The notes below the pieces were generated by a model. That model searched no databases, was not told where the DNA came from, and worked only from the letters and a program-made list of their open reading frames with translations. The position numbers and the translations under genes were made by a program. From UBA11222 sp030652895 (GTDB lineage: Bacteria; Pseudomonadota; Alphaproteobacteria; UBA11222), in the NCBI GenBank assembly GCA_038318895.1, contig JBBQCS010000005.1:1-64000 (forward strand): 64,000 nt of DNA, in the 5' to 3' direction. Below are positions 52,003-61,305 of the stretch, one piece after another. Position 1 is the first letter of the stretch, and each line of letters opens with the position of its first letter.

Positions 52003-53271
52003 TTACGCCGCATCAAAGGTGATGTGCAGTTCCTTTAGCCCGCGCAATACGATGCTGGGCTCATGATGCAGGTCCGCATGACCCGGCGCCAGGCGCAGGT
52101 TTTTCATCCGTGTCAGGATGGTTCTGAACGCCAGATTCATTTCCTTGCGCGCCAGCATGGCGCCCAAGCAGTGATGTGTGCCCTGGCCAAATGCCAAATG
52201 GCGGGCCGCGTTTTTACGCCGCACGTCGAAAGTTTCTGCGCCCTCGAACTGTGCCTCGTCCCGGTTGGCGCTGGCGAACAGCAGCATCACGGCCGATCCC
52301 TTGGGCATGAATGTGCCGCCAAGCGTGGTGTCGCAGGTGGTGACGCGGAACAGACCCTGTACCGGGCCGTCAAAGCGCAATACTTCCTCGGTCAGGTTCT
52401 CGACCAGTGACATATCGTCCAGCACCAACTGCATCTGATCCGGGTGCTGCAGCAACAGCATCATGCCCTTGGACAGTGAATTTGTGGTGGTTTCATTGCC
52501 CGCCGCCAGCAACTGATTGAGGACCGACAGCAGTTCGGGTGTACTCATCGGTTCGCCATTTTCCATCTGTGCACGGACCAGATCGGAAATAATGTCGTTG
52601 GTTGGATTGGCGCGTTTTTCTTCGATAACCGTGGCGAAATACTTCTGGAACTCCAGCATCAGTTTCGAGGCGGCAATACGCTGTTCGCGGGTGGATACGC
52701 CACTGATCTGCTGGGTCAGCGCATCCGACCATTGTTTGAAACGGCCGATGTCACTGCGCGGCACGCCAAGCTGGTCGGCGATGATGATCATCGGCAGCGG
52801 CACTGTAAATTGTGAAACAAATTCACATTTGCCGTCCTTGATGAAGGCGTCAATCAGTTCATCGACAAGCTGCTGAATATACGGTTCCAGCTGGTTAACG
52901 CGGGTCTGAGAAAAAACCTTGTTGATCGGATTGCGATAAAATTTGTGCTTGGGCGGATCAACCGTGATCAGCGTGGGAACGGAGGGATAGCCGCCATAGT
53001 CTTCGAACTTGGTGCGCATCTCGGGTGGAGACAATAAATCTATGACATCGCTTGAAAATGTCGCCGTGTCTTTCAGCGCCTTTACGACGTCCGGGTAGCA
53101 TGTGATGGTAAAAAAACCGGCAACGGGGTCCTTGTTCACCGGCGCTTCTTCGCGCAGTTTCTTGTACGTGTGATAAGGACACTCGATGACATCCATATCG
53201 ACGAGAGTTGTTTCCGCAAGCGGCTTTTGCGCCGCCAGGCGGCCCTTTTCTTCTGCTTCCGTCCGGATCAT
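52003..53271 (-). CDS. Cytochrome P450 (paralog A)
   Basis: 422 residues, soluble bacterial P450. The heme motif FGQGTHHCLG places the ligand at Cys368, the I-helix oxygen motif is AAGNETTTN near 245, and the ExxR pair is EEVLR near 285. Unspecific hydroxylation chemistry is expected; the substrate is unknown. No ferredoxin or reductase gene is adjacent, so electrons must come from elsewhere. The ATG at 53271 has AGGAG upstream; a GTG at 53286 is also open. Paralog B at 54759 shares the whole plan, and both start with a VDMDVIECPYHTYKKLR-type segment. Confidence 0.92.
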   Translation of the reverse strand: MIRTEAEEKGRLAAQKPLAETTLVDMDVIECPYHTYKKLREEAPVNKDPVAGFFTITCYPDVVKALKDTATFSSDVIDLLSPPEMRTKFEDYGGYPSVPTLITVDPPKHKFYRNPINKVFSQTRVNQLEPYIQQLVDELIDAFIKDGKCEFVSQFTVPLPMIIIADQLGVPRSDIGRFKQWSDALTQQISGVSTREQRIAASKLMLEFQKYFATVIEEKRANPTNDIISDLVRAQMENGEPMSTPELLSVLNQLLAAGNETTTNSLSKGMMLLLQHPDQMQLVLDDMSLVENLTEEVLRFDGPVQGLFRVTTCDTTLGGTFMPKGSAVMLLFASANRDEAQFEGAETFDVRRKNAARHLAFGQGTHHCLGAMLARKEMNLAFRTILTRMKNLRLAPGHADLHHEPSIVLRGLKELHITFDAA

Positions 53272-53443
53272 GGCTGACTCCTGCACAAGGTTGAGATATG
53301 GAGATGCGTTAGGTTTTCACCTACAATATTATCAGTAGTATGGTTGATTTTATGTTAAGACGCAAATTTCTTGTCAGAGATTTTTTCCAGATGAGCCCCA
53401 AACGCTGCTTGCCTTCTGCACCCAGTAATCGCAAGATCGGGGC

Positions 53444-53797
53444 GTGAGCGACACCATACCCATACAGGCAGCCCGCGCCATGGCGCGGGGGACGCCCGAA
53501 AAGGTCTTCTTTGACAGGCGGGAATTGCAGGTAATCCTGCACTTGTACGGCCGTATGGTGCAGGCGGGTGAATGGCGCGATTATGCGATTGACGGGTTAA
53601 GCGACCGGGCCATTTTTTCCGTATTTCGGCGCGCCAGCGAAATGCCCGTCTTTTGCATTGTAAAACAGCCGAAACTGGCGAGCCGTCAGGGCCAATATGC
53701 GATCACCGGCAGTGGCGGGCAAATTCTCAAGCGCGGGCGCGAACTGCCCCAGGTGCTGCGGATACTCGAGCGCAAGCTATTGAAGTTAGTGACATAA
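53444..53797 (+). CDS. DUF2794 family protein
   Basis: 117 residues, a family of unknown function seen in Alphaproteobacteria. The core VFFDRRELQVILHLYGRMVQAGEWRDYAIDG and the following FRRASEMPVFCIVKQP define it. It starts at a GTG (53444) with GGGGC before it. It is transcribed away from the P450 at 52003 and ends at a bidirectional terminator. Useful mainly as a taxonomic marker. Confidence 0.85.
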   Translation: MSDTIPIQAARAMARGTPEKVFFDRRELQVILHLYGRMVQAGEWRDYAIDGLSDRAIFSVFRRASEMPVFCIVKQPKLASRQGQYAITGSGGQILKRGRELPQVLRILERKLLKLVT

Positions 53798-53798
53798 A

Positions 53799-53826
53799 AA
53801 AACCCCGCAGCGTACTGCGGGGTTTT
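53799..53826. terminator. Bidirectional terminator
   Basis: Perfect 12-bp stem AAAACCCCGCAG / CTGCGGGGTTTT with a 4-base loop, flanked by A-run and T-run, between the convergent DUF2794 and Bax-inhibitor-1 genes. Confidence 0.93.
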
Positions 53827-53844
53827 ATGTTGCGCGAAGCCTGC

Positions 53845-54564
53845 TTAGTTGCGGTTGCCGCCCATCAGACGCAGCATCATCAAGAACAGATTCAGGAAGT
53901 CGAGGTACAGACGCAGCGCGCCCATGATCGACTTTTTGCCGGCGACCTCATGGCCATCGCCTTCATAATAGATCTGCTTGATCGACTGCGTATCGTAGGC
54001 GGTCAGACCCGTGAACACCAGTACGCCAATCACCGAGATGGCGAAATGCAGCGCAGACGACGCCAGGAAGATATTCACCACCGACGCAATAATCACGCCG
54101 ATCAGCCCCATGAACAGGAACGAGCCAAACCCTGTCAGATCCCGCTTGGTGGTATAGCCATACAGGCTAACCGCGCCAAACATACCCGCCGTAATAAAGA
54201 ACACGCGGGTAATGCTCACCCCCGAATAGATATAGAATATGCCCGACAGCGACAGGCCAACCAGCCCCGCATAGATCCAGAACCAGGTTTGTGCGGAACT
54301 GAAGCTCATCGAGTTGATACGTGCGCTGAGGTAGAATACGACGCCCAGCGGCGCCAGCATCACCACCCAGATCAGAGGCGACCCGGCGATCTGGGGATAA
54401 AGATCGGTGCGATACCCCAGGTAGGCAATGATACCCGTCAGGGCCAGCCCCGAAGCCATGTAATTATAGACCCGCAACATATAATCGCGCAGGCCTGCAT
54501 CAATCTGCACACCGGCGCCGCTTTGTGTCCGTGCCGACGCGATATTCCGGTCGAATTCAGCCAT
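53845..54564 (-). CDS. Bax inhibitor-1/YccA-family membrane protein
   Basis: 239 residues, seven transmembrane helices, the TMBIM/Bax-inhibitor-1 fold. Signatures are YMASGLALTGIIAYLG near 42, GLVGLSLSGIFYIY near 100, and the C-terminal LTAYDTQSIKQIYYEGDG near 195, which includes the conserved Asp pair region of the calcium-leak family. Bacterial members such as YccA modulate FtsH proteolysis or ion leak. Its role here is unknown. Confidence 0.93.
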   Translation of the reverse strand: MAEFDRNIASARTQSGAGVQIDAGLRDYMLRVYNYMASGLALTGIIAYLGYRTDLYPQIAGSPLIWVVMLAPLGVVFYLSARINSMSFSSAQTWFWIYAGLVGLSLSGIFYIYSGVSITRVFFITAGMFGAVSLYGYTTKRDLTGFGSFLFMGLIGVIIASVVNIFLASSALHFAISVIGVLVFTGLTAYDTQSIKQIYYEGDGHEVAGKKSIMGALRLYLDFLNLFLMMLRLMGGNRN

Positions 54565-54758
54565 TTTGATTCATCTCTCTGTTAAGGAATCCCGTGATCT
54601 GCATATTGGCATGTTTGTAGAGAAATTCAAGCAAACCCGCCGAACGTCAGGCGCCACAGCCGGGCAGCGCGCGGGAATACTAATTATTGACTAATCGAAT
54701 AGTTGCGCGTACGGTTTATTATGTACATCATCAATAACACCCCTGCATGAGGAAACGC

Positions 54759-56009
54759 ATGTCCAGCCTGGATGAAAAAGGTCGTATTGCCGCCAACAAA
54801 TCTCTGGATCAGATGACGCTCGTTGACATGGACGTGATCGGCTGTCCGTTTCCCGCCTATGAAAAACTGCGTCATGAAGCACCCGTATTCAAAGATCCGG
54901 CGGGTTTCTACGTTGTGTCGCGCTATGATGACATTTACAAGGCGCTGAAGGACACTGCGACTTTCTCCAGTGACTCGCTGGTGCCGCGGGAAGAATATAC
55001 CCGTCCCACCCAATATGGGGGGCTGGAGCAGGTCGATACAATGATCACATCCGACCCGCCCAAGCACCGCTATTTGCGCGGCCCGCTGAACAAGCTGTTT
55101 TCCCTCTCCCGCGTCAATCAGATGGAAGCCTATGTGCAGCAGATCGTCGATGAACTGATCGACAGCTTTATTGATGACGGCCACTGCGATTTCGTGAAGC
55201 AATATACAGTGCCCCTGCCAATGTATGTGATTGCCGATCAATTGGGGGTCCCGCGCGCCGATTTGGCGAGCTTTTCGCGCTGGTCTGATGCCTTCGCGAC
55301 CCTGGTTAGCGGCTTTGCCAGTGAAGACGACAAGATTTACGCGGCAAAGCAGATCGTGGAAATGCAGGAATATTTCCTCAAAGTCATACCCGGAAAGCGC
55401 AAAAACCCTACGGATGACGTTATTTCCGACCTGATACAGGCAAAGATGGAAGACGGCCAGCCGATGCGCGATGTCGATATACTTTCAAGCATTCACCTGC
55501 TGCTGACCGCCGGGAACGAGACAACAACCAATTCTATGTCGCTGGCCATGCGTGCGCTGATCGAAAACCCGGCTCAAATGCAGGCGTTACGCGATGATCC
55601 GTCCCTGATAGACGGCTTTGTTGAGGAATCCTTGCGCTTTGACGGGCCGGTTCAGGGACTGATGCGACGCGCAACCCGGGATACTGAAATCGCAGGGGTA
55701 AAAATTCCCAAGGATTCACTGGTCAATCTGCGCTTTGGCAGCGGCAATCGCGATGAAACCAAATATCCCACGCCAGAGGAATTCGATGTCTGCCGCAAGC
55801 ATCAGGTAACCCATCTGGCGTTCGGCCAGGGTACGCATGTCTGCCTGGGGGCCAGCCTGGCGCGCAAGGAAATAAATCTTACCTTTGCAACCATACTTCG
55901 CCGCATGCGCAATATTCGCCTGGTCAATCCAAACTCCGAACATGTCTACGAACGCAATATCGCTCTGCGCTGTCTAAAACATCTGCAGATCGCATTTGAT
56001 AAGGCCTAG
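54759..56009 (+). CDS. Cytochrome P450 (paralog B)
   Basis: 416 residues. Heme motif FGQGTHVCLG (ligand Cys362), I-helix TAGNETTTNS near 245, ExxR in EESLRFDGPVQGLMRR near 285. The whole protein aligns by eye with paralog A (52003-53271), including the N-terminal LVDMDVIGCPFPAYEKLR, so they arose by duplication and likely oxidise related substrates. Start: ATG at 54759 with GAGG 6 bases before. An ATG at 54747 lacks a ribosome site. No redox partner is adjacent. Confidence 0.92.
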   Translation: MSSLDEKGRIAANKSLDQMTLVDMDVIGCPFPAYEKLRHEAPVFKDPAGFYVVSRYDDIYKALKDTATFSSDSLVPREEYTRPTQYGGLEQVDTMITSDPPKHRYLRGPLNKLFSLSRVNQMEAYVQQIVDELIDSFIDDGHCDFVKQYTVPLPMYVIADQLGVPRADLASFSRWSDAFATLVSGFASEDDKIYAAKQIVEMQEYFLKVIPGKRKNPTDDVISDLIQAKMEDGQPMRDVDILSSIHLLLTAGNETTTNSMSLAMRALIENPAQMQALRDDPSLIDGFVEESLRFDGPVQGLMRRATRDTEIAGVKIPKDSLVNLRFGSGNRDETKYPTPEEFDVCRKHQVTHLAFGQGTHVCLGASLARKEINLTFATILRRMRNIRLVNPNSEHVYERNIALRCLKHLQIAFDKA

Positions 56010-56024
56010 CTATGATCTGTCACG

Positions 56025-58550
56025 CTAGCCGGTGCGTAATACCGTCGCCGCTTTCTGCCCCAGTACGCGCCAGGTGGCGGCGAGGCCAAGGGAAATCGTC
56101 AGAAGAACCGTGCCGGTAAGGGTTACAACCAGTGTTCCGGGCAGGAACACAAACTCCGCATGCATAAGATAGGTAACGGTCATATAGGCGGCAACCGTAC
56201 CGATCACGCTGGCCAGGCCCGCCGCCGCCAGGCCCAGCAGGGCGTATTCCGCCGCATACGCCAATACAACCCGCGCCCGGGACGCCCCCAGCACTTTCAG
56301 CACCACCGCATCATACAGGCGCTGCCCATGCCCTGCCGCCAGCGCCCCCGCCAGCACAAGAATGCCGGTAACCAGCGTCACCCCACCCGCGGAACGCACC
56401 GCCATGGCCAGATTGTTGAGCAACGCGTTGACCGTCTCCAGGGCTTCGCGGACCCGTACCACGGATATGCCGGGAAATTTGTCCGTCACGGCCTTATGAA
56501 ATGGCTCTTCTTCGCTCTCAACCGCGTGCGCCGTGGCGAGATAGCTATGCGGTGCGCTGGAAATCAGGCCCGGTGAAAAAATCAGCGCGAAATTCACCCC
56601 CATGGTGGACCAATCGATGCGGCGCAGATTGGCGATGCGCGCTTCAATGTCGCGCCCCAGCACATTGACCGTCAGCGTATCGCCAACCCCAAGCCCCATG
56701 TTTGCGGCAAGGGATGCATCCAGCGACAGCAGCGGCGGCCCCGTATATTCCGGCGGCCACCATTCGCCAGCAGCGAGTTCAGTATCCTCGGGCGGCGCAC
56801 TGGCAAAGCTTAGCACCCGGTCGCCGCGCAGCGCCCAGCGCGCCTCTTGCGGCACGGATTCCGGCGTTGCGGGCATGTCCTTGATGCGAACGATCCTGCC
56901 GCGCAGCGTTGGCATGCTGTCAACTTCCGATACGCCGTTAAAGCGATCCGCGAGCAGCCTGAACGCCTCGACGTCTGCAGACTGAATATCAAGGAAGAAA
57001 AACGACGGCGCCAGGGTCGACGCCCGCTCATTTACCTGCCGTGTTATGTTGCCCTCAACCATCGCGATGGTAACCAGCAGTGACAGACCAAGGCCAAGCG
57101 AGAGTAATACCGCAGGTGCAGGGCTGCCGGGCCGATGCAGATTGGCCAGCGCCAGGCGCAATTCGGGACGTGACGGACTGGGTAATTTTCGCGCCAGCGC
57201 CATGATCGCCGCCGCAAGCAGGCGCAACAACACGAAACTCGCCGCAATTCCGGCCACAAACCAGAATGCGAAACGCGCATCTCCCGCAATCAGAAAGGCC
57301 AGTCCCGCCAGGGCGCCCGTAAGCGCCACGGTGGCGGTAATATATTCGGGGCGCGGCCAGCGCCGGACGGGCGCAACGATATCGCGAAACAGCGCGGCGG
57401 CGGAAATTTCGCGCGCGCGCGCCAGCGGCCAGATGGCGAATATGATGGCGGTGACCAGTCCGAATATGCTGGCATATAGCAGGGGCAGGGGATAAATCGC
57501 GAATTGCGCTGGCACCGGCAGCATATCCGCCAGTATCGACGCCAGCAGGAACGGGATCGCCGCGCCAGCCACAAGCCCAATGGCGATACCCAGAAAGGCC
57601 AGTAAAATAATCTGCGCCAGATAGGTGCGGAAAATCATGCCGCCTTCTGCGCCCAGGCATTTGAGCGTCGCGATGGTTTCACGCTTGCGCAGTAAAAAGC
57701 CGTGTACGGCATTTCCAGCGCCTACGCCGCCCACCACCAGCGCGGTTAATCCGGTCAAGGTGAGGAAAAGCGCCATTTGCTCCAGAAACTGCTGGGTGCT
57801 TGGCGCGCTGTTTTCGCGATCGCGCACCCGCCATGCAGCATCTGGGAATTTCGCGTTCAGTGCTTCCGTCCAGTTTTTCAGATCGGCGCCGGGGAGTAAT
57901 TTAATACGGTAATGCCGGATCTGCAGGCTGCCCGGTTGTACAAGCCGGGTGGCGTCCAGGCTCCCAGCCGCCACCATCACACGTGGCCCCAGCGCCAGTC
58001 CGCCCGACGCACGGTCGGGCTCGCGCACGATAATACCGCGCACCTCGAAATCCTGCGCCCCAATACGCACCATGGTTCCAGTCTGTGCATTCAGGCGCAG
58101 CGCCAGCGGGCTCTCGATGACCGCACCCCAGACGCCGTTGCGCTGCGCCAGCGCGGATTGCAGCTCCATATTCTCACGCAGGCTTACCGCACCAAAAAGC
58201 GGATAGGCGGCATCTACCGCTTTCAGTTCGACCAGGGTGCGCACATCATTGGCGTGACTTTTCGCCATGGCGCGGATGTCACGGCTCAGTGACACTTCTC
58301 CGCTCGTCTGCATATACGCCAGTTCGGCTGCGCTGGCGTCGCGATAGTTCAGTTCCAGCGCGATATCGCCACCCAGTATGGCCTGCCCCTCGCCGCGCAT
58401 GCCTGCATTGATTGCTGCGCCCAGCGAACCAGCCCCCGCAATGGCCGCCACGCCAACGGCAAGACAGGCCAGAAATATATAGAAGCCATGCAGCCCGCCG
58501 CGCAGTTCACGCAGGGCAAAGCGCAGGGAAATGGGCAACTCCATACTCAC
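56025..58550 (-). CDS. FtsX-family ABC transporter permease (YbbP-like)
   Basis: 841 residues. N-terminal helix and large periplasmic region (about 40-255), then two FtsX-type membrane blocks: around 265-400 (TGLTALVVGGVGAGNAVHGF ... LKCLGAEGGMIFRTYLAQI) and at the C-terminus (VLKVLGASRARVVLAYAAEYALLGLAAAG). This is the YbbP architecture with ten or so helices. It pairs with the YbbA-type ATPase encoded upstream (4-base overlap). Function in E. coli is unclear, perhaps lipid or lipoprotein handling at the inner membrane. Confidence 0.92.
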   Translation of the reverse strand: MSMELPISLRFALRELRGGLHGFYIFLACLAVGVAAIAGAGSLGAAINAGMRGEGQAILGGDIALELNYRDASAAELAYMQTSGEVSLSRDIRAMAKSHANDVRTLVELKAVDAAYPLFGAVSLRENMELQSALAQRNGVWGAVIESPLALRLNAQTGTMVRIGAQDFEVRGIIVREPDRASGGLALGPRVMVAAGSLDATRLVQPGSLQIRHYRIKLLPGADLKNWTEALNAKFPDAAWRVRDRENSAPSTQQFLEQMALFLTLTGLTALVVGGVGAGNAVHGFLLRKRETIATLKCLGAEGGMIFRTYLAQIILLAFLGIAIGLVAGAAIPFLLASILADMLPVPAQFAIYPLPLLYASIFGLVTAIIFAIWPLARAREISAAALFRDIVAPVRRWPRPEYITATVALTGALAGLAFLIAGDARFAFWFVAGIAASFVLLRLLAAAIMALARKLPSPSRPELRLALANLHRPGSPAPAVLLSLGLGLSLLVTIAMVEGNITRQVNERASTLAPSFFFLDIQSADVEAFRLLADRFNGVSEVDSMPTLRGRIVRIKDMPATPESVPQEARWALRGDRVLSFASAPPEDTELAAGEWWPPEYTGPPLLSLDASLAANMGLGVGDTLTVNVLGRDIEARIANLRRIDWSTMGVNFALIFSPGLISSAPHSYLATAHAVESEEEPFHKAVTDKFPGISVVRVREALETVNALLNNLAMAVRSAGGVTLVTGILVLAGALAAGHGQRLYDAVVLKVLGASRARVVLAYAAEYALLGLAAAGLASVIGTVAAYMTVTYLMHAEFVFLPGTLVVTLTGTVLLTISLGLAATWRVLGQKAATVLRTG

Positions 58551-59257
58551 TTTTCTATTATTTTCACTGGCGCCGCGCCGTTCGTCACACGCGCAATCTT
58601 TCCGTCAGTGAGATGCACGACCCGGCCGCAGCGCGCAGCGAGCGACGCATCGTGGGTGATCAGTAACAAGGTCGCGCCGGTACGGGTCTGCAAGGCGAAC
58701 ATCAGTTGGATGATCTGATCGCCGGTTGCGCCATCCAGATTACCCGTAGGCTCATCCGCCAGAAGGATGCGCGGCTTTGCGGCAACGGCGCGGGCCAGCG
58801 CCACGCGTTGTTGCTCTCCGCCCGATAGCTGTCCAGGGTAATGCCCGGCACGGTGTGTAAGACCGACAGAATCCAGAGCCTCTTGCGCGCGCGCAAACGC
58901 ATCGCGCCGGCCCGCCAGCTCCAGCGGCACGGCGACATTTTCGATTGCAGTCATGGTTGCAATCAGATGAAAGGATTGAAACACAATGCCGGTGTTATCG
59001 CGGCGGAACGCAGCAAGCTGGTCCTCATTCATTCCGCCAAGATCATGCCCGGCGACGCGCACACTACCCGAACTGGCGCGCTCCAATCCCGCCATTACCA
59101 TCAGGATAGTGGATTTTCCGGAACCGCTGGGGCCAATCAGGGCTACCGCTTCGCCTTCTTGCACGCTAAGATCGACACCGCGCAGAATGTCGACTTTTCC
59201 GGCGCTGCTGTTCAGGGATAGACGCACATTCTCAAAATGAATGATTGGATCAGTCAA
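58547..59257 (-). CDS. ABC transporter ATP-binding protein (YbbA-like)
   Basis: 236 residues of the LolD/MacB type: Walker A GPSGSGKST near 40, Q-loop IVFQSFHLIATMTAIENV, signature LSGGEQQRVALARA, Walker B LLADEPTGNLD, and the switch His in LITHDASLA. It powers the FtsX-family permease downstream. It is divergent from a TesA-like esterase, the same context as ybbA/ybbP with tesA in enterobacteria, which supports the assignment. Confidence 0.93.
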   Translation of the reverse strand: MTDPIIHFENVRLSLNSSAGKVDILRGVDLSVQEGEAVALIGPSGSGKSTILMVMAGLERASSGSVRVAGHDLGGMNEDQLAAFRRDNTGIVFQSFHLIATMTAIENVAVPLELAGRRDAFARAQEALDSVGLTHRAGHYPGQLSGGEQQRVALARAVAAKPRILLADEPTGNLDGATGDQIIQLMFALQTRTGATLLLITHDASLAARCGRVVHLTDGKIARVTNGAAPVKIIEK

Positions 59258-59286
59258 AAACCACCACCTGCAACCGTGTGAAGTAC

Positions 59287-59937
59287 ATGTTTGAACATAG
59301 ACTTATCCAGCGCTGGATCAATGGGCCAGTCCGCTTTCTTTTTCTGGCCCTGATGTTTGTTGCAGGAACAGTGCAGGCGAAGGAGCCGCCGGTTCTCGTT
59401 GTGCTGGGGGATAGTTTGTCCGCTGGATATGGTTTGGCAGCGCAAAATGCATTTCCGCAGAAGTTGCAAAGGCATCTGACATCGCTTGGGATGGATGTGA
59501 GAGTGGAAAATGCGGGCGTCTCCGGTGACACCACCGCGGATGGTCTGGCACGGCTTGACTGGTCGGTCGGCCCCAATGCCGATGCGGTGATAATTGAGCT
59601 GGGCGCCAATGATGGGTTGCGCGGTCTCCATCCTGAACATGCTTATGCCAATCTTGACGCCATTCTAAAACACTTTCAGCTGCGCAAGCTTCCTGTGATG
59701 CTGGCCGGTATGCGTGCGCCACGCAATTTGGGAGATGAATATACTTCGGCCTTCGATGGGATTTATCCCCGGCTGGCGCAAAAATATAATGTGCCGCTGT
59801 ATCCGTTCTTTCTGGAAGGGGTGGTGAATGACCCCAAACTCAATCAGCCCGATATGCTGCATCCGACGGCAGAGGGCATAGACGTGATTGTCCGGAATAT
59901 TGCACCCCAGGTGGTTGAGTTCCTGAACAGTTTATAA
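59287..59937 (+). CDS. GDSL-type arylesterase (TesA-like)
   Basis: 216 residues. Signal peptide (FLFLALMFVAGTVQA, near 15-32), then the SGNH hydrolase blocks: VVLGDSLSAGYGL (catalytic Ser), ENAGVSGDTTADGL, ELGANDGLRGL, and MLHPTAEGIDVIV (catalytic Asp-His). This is the periplasmic thioesterase/arylesterase/lysophospholipase TesA type. The ATG at 59287 gives the signal peptide; the frame to 59245 starts at TTG and is less likely. It is divergent from ybbA. Confidence 0.9.
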   Translation: MFEHRLIQRWINGPVRFLFLALMFVAGTVQAKEPPVLVVLGDSLSAGYGLAAQNAFPQKLQRHLTSLGMDVRVENAGVSGDTTADGLARLDWSVGPNADAVIIELGANDGLRGLHPEHAYANLDAILKHFQLRKLPVMLAGMRAPRNLGDEYTSAFDGIYPRLAQKYNVPLYPFFLEGVVNDPKLNQPDMLHPTAEGIDVIVRNIAPQVVEFLNSL

Positions 59938-59947
59938 GGCATAGTCA

Positions 59948-60484
59948 GTGTACAGATTATTTTCGGCCATTGCCTTGCCGGATCAGATCGCCCAACGATT
60001 TGCGTTTATGGGGGGCGGCGTACCGGGCGCGCGATGGGTTGCTGCGGAAAATCTGCATGTAACGCTGCGATTTATCGGGGACGTCGATACGCGCACTGCG
60101 GACCAGGTTCATGCGTCGCTGCAGGAGGTGCCGTTTACCTCGTTTGATCTGGAGCTCCGCGGTATTGCAACATTTGGCGAGCGCAAACCGCGGCTTTTGT
60201 ATGTCGGCGTTGCACCCAGCGCGGAACTGAGCGCGCTGTATGCGCGGATCAACGCCGCCCATGCCCGTGCCGGGCTTGACCCGCCCAATGAGCGGCGCTA
60301 TGTGCCCCATGTAACGCTGGCTCGCCTGAAGAATTCACCGCGCGATCGTATTGGGGCATTTATCGCGGCCAACAACATTCTGGCCCTGCCGGCCTTCCGC
60401 GTGGAGCAATTTGTGTTGATGTCGAGTCACCGCACAGCCAGCGGCGCCAGCTATCTGACCGAGGCGTGCTATCCGCAAAGCTAA
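59948..60484 (+). CDS. thpR: RNA 2',3'-cyclic phosphodiesterase (ThpR/LigT)
   Basis: 178 residues with the two 2H phosphoesterase motifs: HVTLRFIGD near residue 38 and HVTLARLK near 120. This family hydrolyses 2',3'-cyclic phosphate ends of RNA and ligates tRNA halves in vitro. The start is a GTG at 59948, just after tesA (10 bases), so the two are probably one unit. Its 3' end overlaps the convergent metallopeptidase gene by 4 bases. Confidence 0.9.
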   Translation: MYRLFSAIALPDQIAQRFAFMGGGVPGARWVAAENLHVTLRFIGDVDTRTADQVHASLQEVPFTSFDLELRGIATFGERKPRLLYVGVAPSAELSALYARINAAHARAGLDPPNERRYVPHVTLARLKNSPRDRIGAFIAANNILALPAFRVEQFVLMSSHRTASGASYLTEACYPQS

Positions 60485-60915
60485 TTCAGCGTATTCGGAT
60501 GTCTCAGCGCGGCGTCCTCCATTAATTCCATGGCTTCATCCGATAGCCCGAAATGATGGCCGATCTCGTGCACCAGGACATGGGTGATGATATCGGCCAA
60601 ACTATCATCGCCTTCGCACCAGCAATCAAGGATTGGACGGCGATAGAGGAAAATCACATCCGGGCCAGAAGGCTGGTCAAGTATGCTTTTACTGCTCAGG
60701 TCAACCCCCGCATACAGCCCCAATATCTCAAACGGGCTTTCCACATCCAGATCGTTGCAGGTTTCTTCGTCCGGAAAATCCACCACCTGGATGATGATTT
60801 CGGTAATATTCTCCAGAAATTGCTGTGGCAGTCGGGCAAGCGCCGAGCTGCCGATCTCGGCAATATCGTCGAGGCTCGGGGCAGGCAGATTTGCGGACCA
60901 GTTGCTGTAAATCAT
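60481..60915 (-). CDS. Zincin-like metallopeptidase family protein
   Basis: 144 residues with the minimal zincin motif VLVHEIGHHFGLSDEAMELME near 118 (HExxH and a further Glu/Asp). It matches the small family of possible acidic metallopeptidases (PF06262). The substrate is unknown. It converges on thpR with a 4-base overlap. Confidence 0.87.
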   Translation of the reverse strand: MIYSNWSANLPAPSLDDIAEIGSSALARLPQQFLENITEIIIQVVDFPDEETCNDLDVESPFEILGLYAGVDLSSKSILDQPSGPDVIFLYRRPILDCWCEGDDSLADIITHVLVHEIGHHFGLSDEAMELMEDAALRHPNTLN

Positions 60916-60993
60916 ATGGCGGTTATAGCTTAACTTGCCGCTGCTGCAAAGCAGGCGCAGTATCAGGTTGGTTAATCACAATAGGAGACGCGA

Positions 60994-61290
60994 ATGATTG
61001 AGAAATTAGGTGGTGACGACCGGAACAAGGCGCTGGCCGGCCTGGAAGGCTGGCGGGAGGTTGACGGGCGCGATGCCATTGCAAAGCAATTTCAGTTCGC
61101 TGATTTCAATGCGGCCTTTGGCTGGATGTCGCGGGTGGCGCTGCTGGCCGAAAAAATTGACCATCACCCTGAATGGTCCAATGTTTATAATAAGGTAAAC
61201 GTTACGCTCGCCACCCATGAGGCGAATGGCGTAACGTCGCGCGACGTCAAAATGGCGCAGGCTATGAACGCCTATGCGGGCGGAAAATAG
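60994..61290 (+). CDS. phhB: 4a-hydroxytetrahydrobiopterin dehydratase (PhhB/PCD)
   Basis: 98 residues. The pterin-4a-carbinolamine dehydratase motif is present: KQFQFADFNAAFGWMSRVALLAEKIDHHPEWSNVYNKV, with the His-His-Pro-Glu-Trp site and a later VTLATHEANGVTSRD. It recycles the pterin cofactor used by aromatic amino acid hydroxylases, or serves as a DCoH-like protein. The ATG follows AGGAGA by 6 bases. Confidence 0.95.
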   Translation: MIEKLGGDDRNKALAGLEGWREVDGRDAIAKQFQFADFNAAFGWMSRVALLAEKIDHHPEWSNVYNKVNVTLATHEANGVTSRDVKMAQAMNAYAGGK

Positions 61291-61305
61291 AGACTGCGTG
61301 ATGTT

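Noticed and set aside
51708..52016. Minus-strand open frame of about 100 codons after the P450 gene
   Set aside because: No homology or domain is recognisable, it overlaps the P450 coding end, and the composition is unlike the neighbouring coding regions. It may be a decayed sequence.
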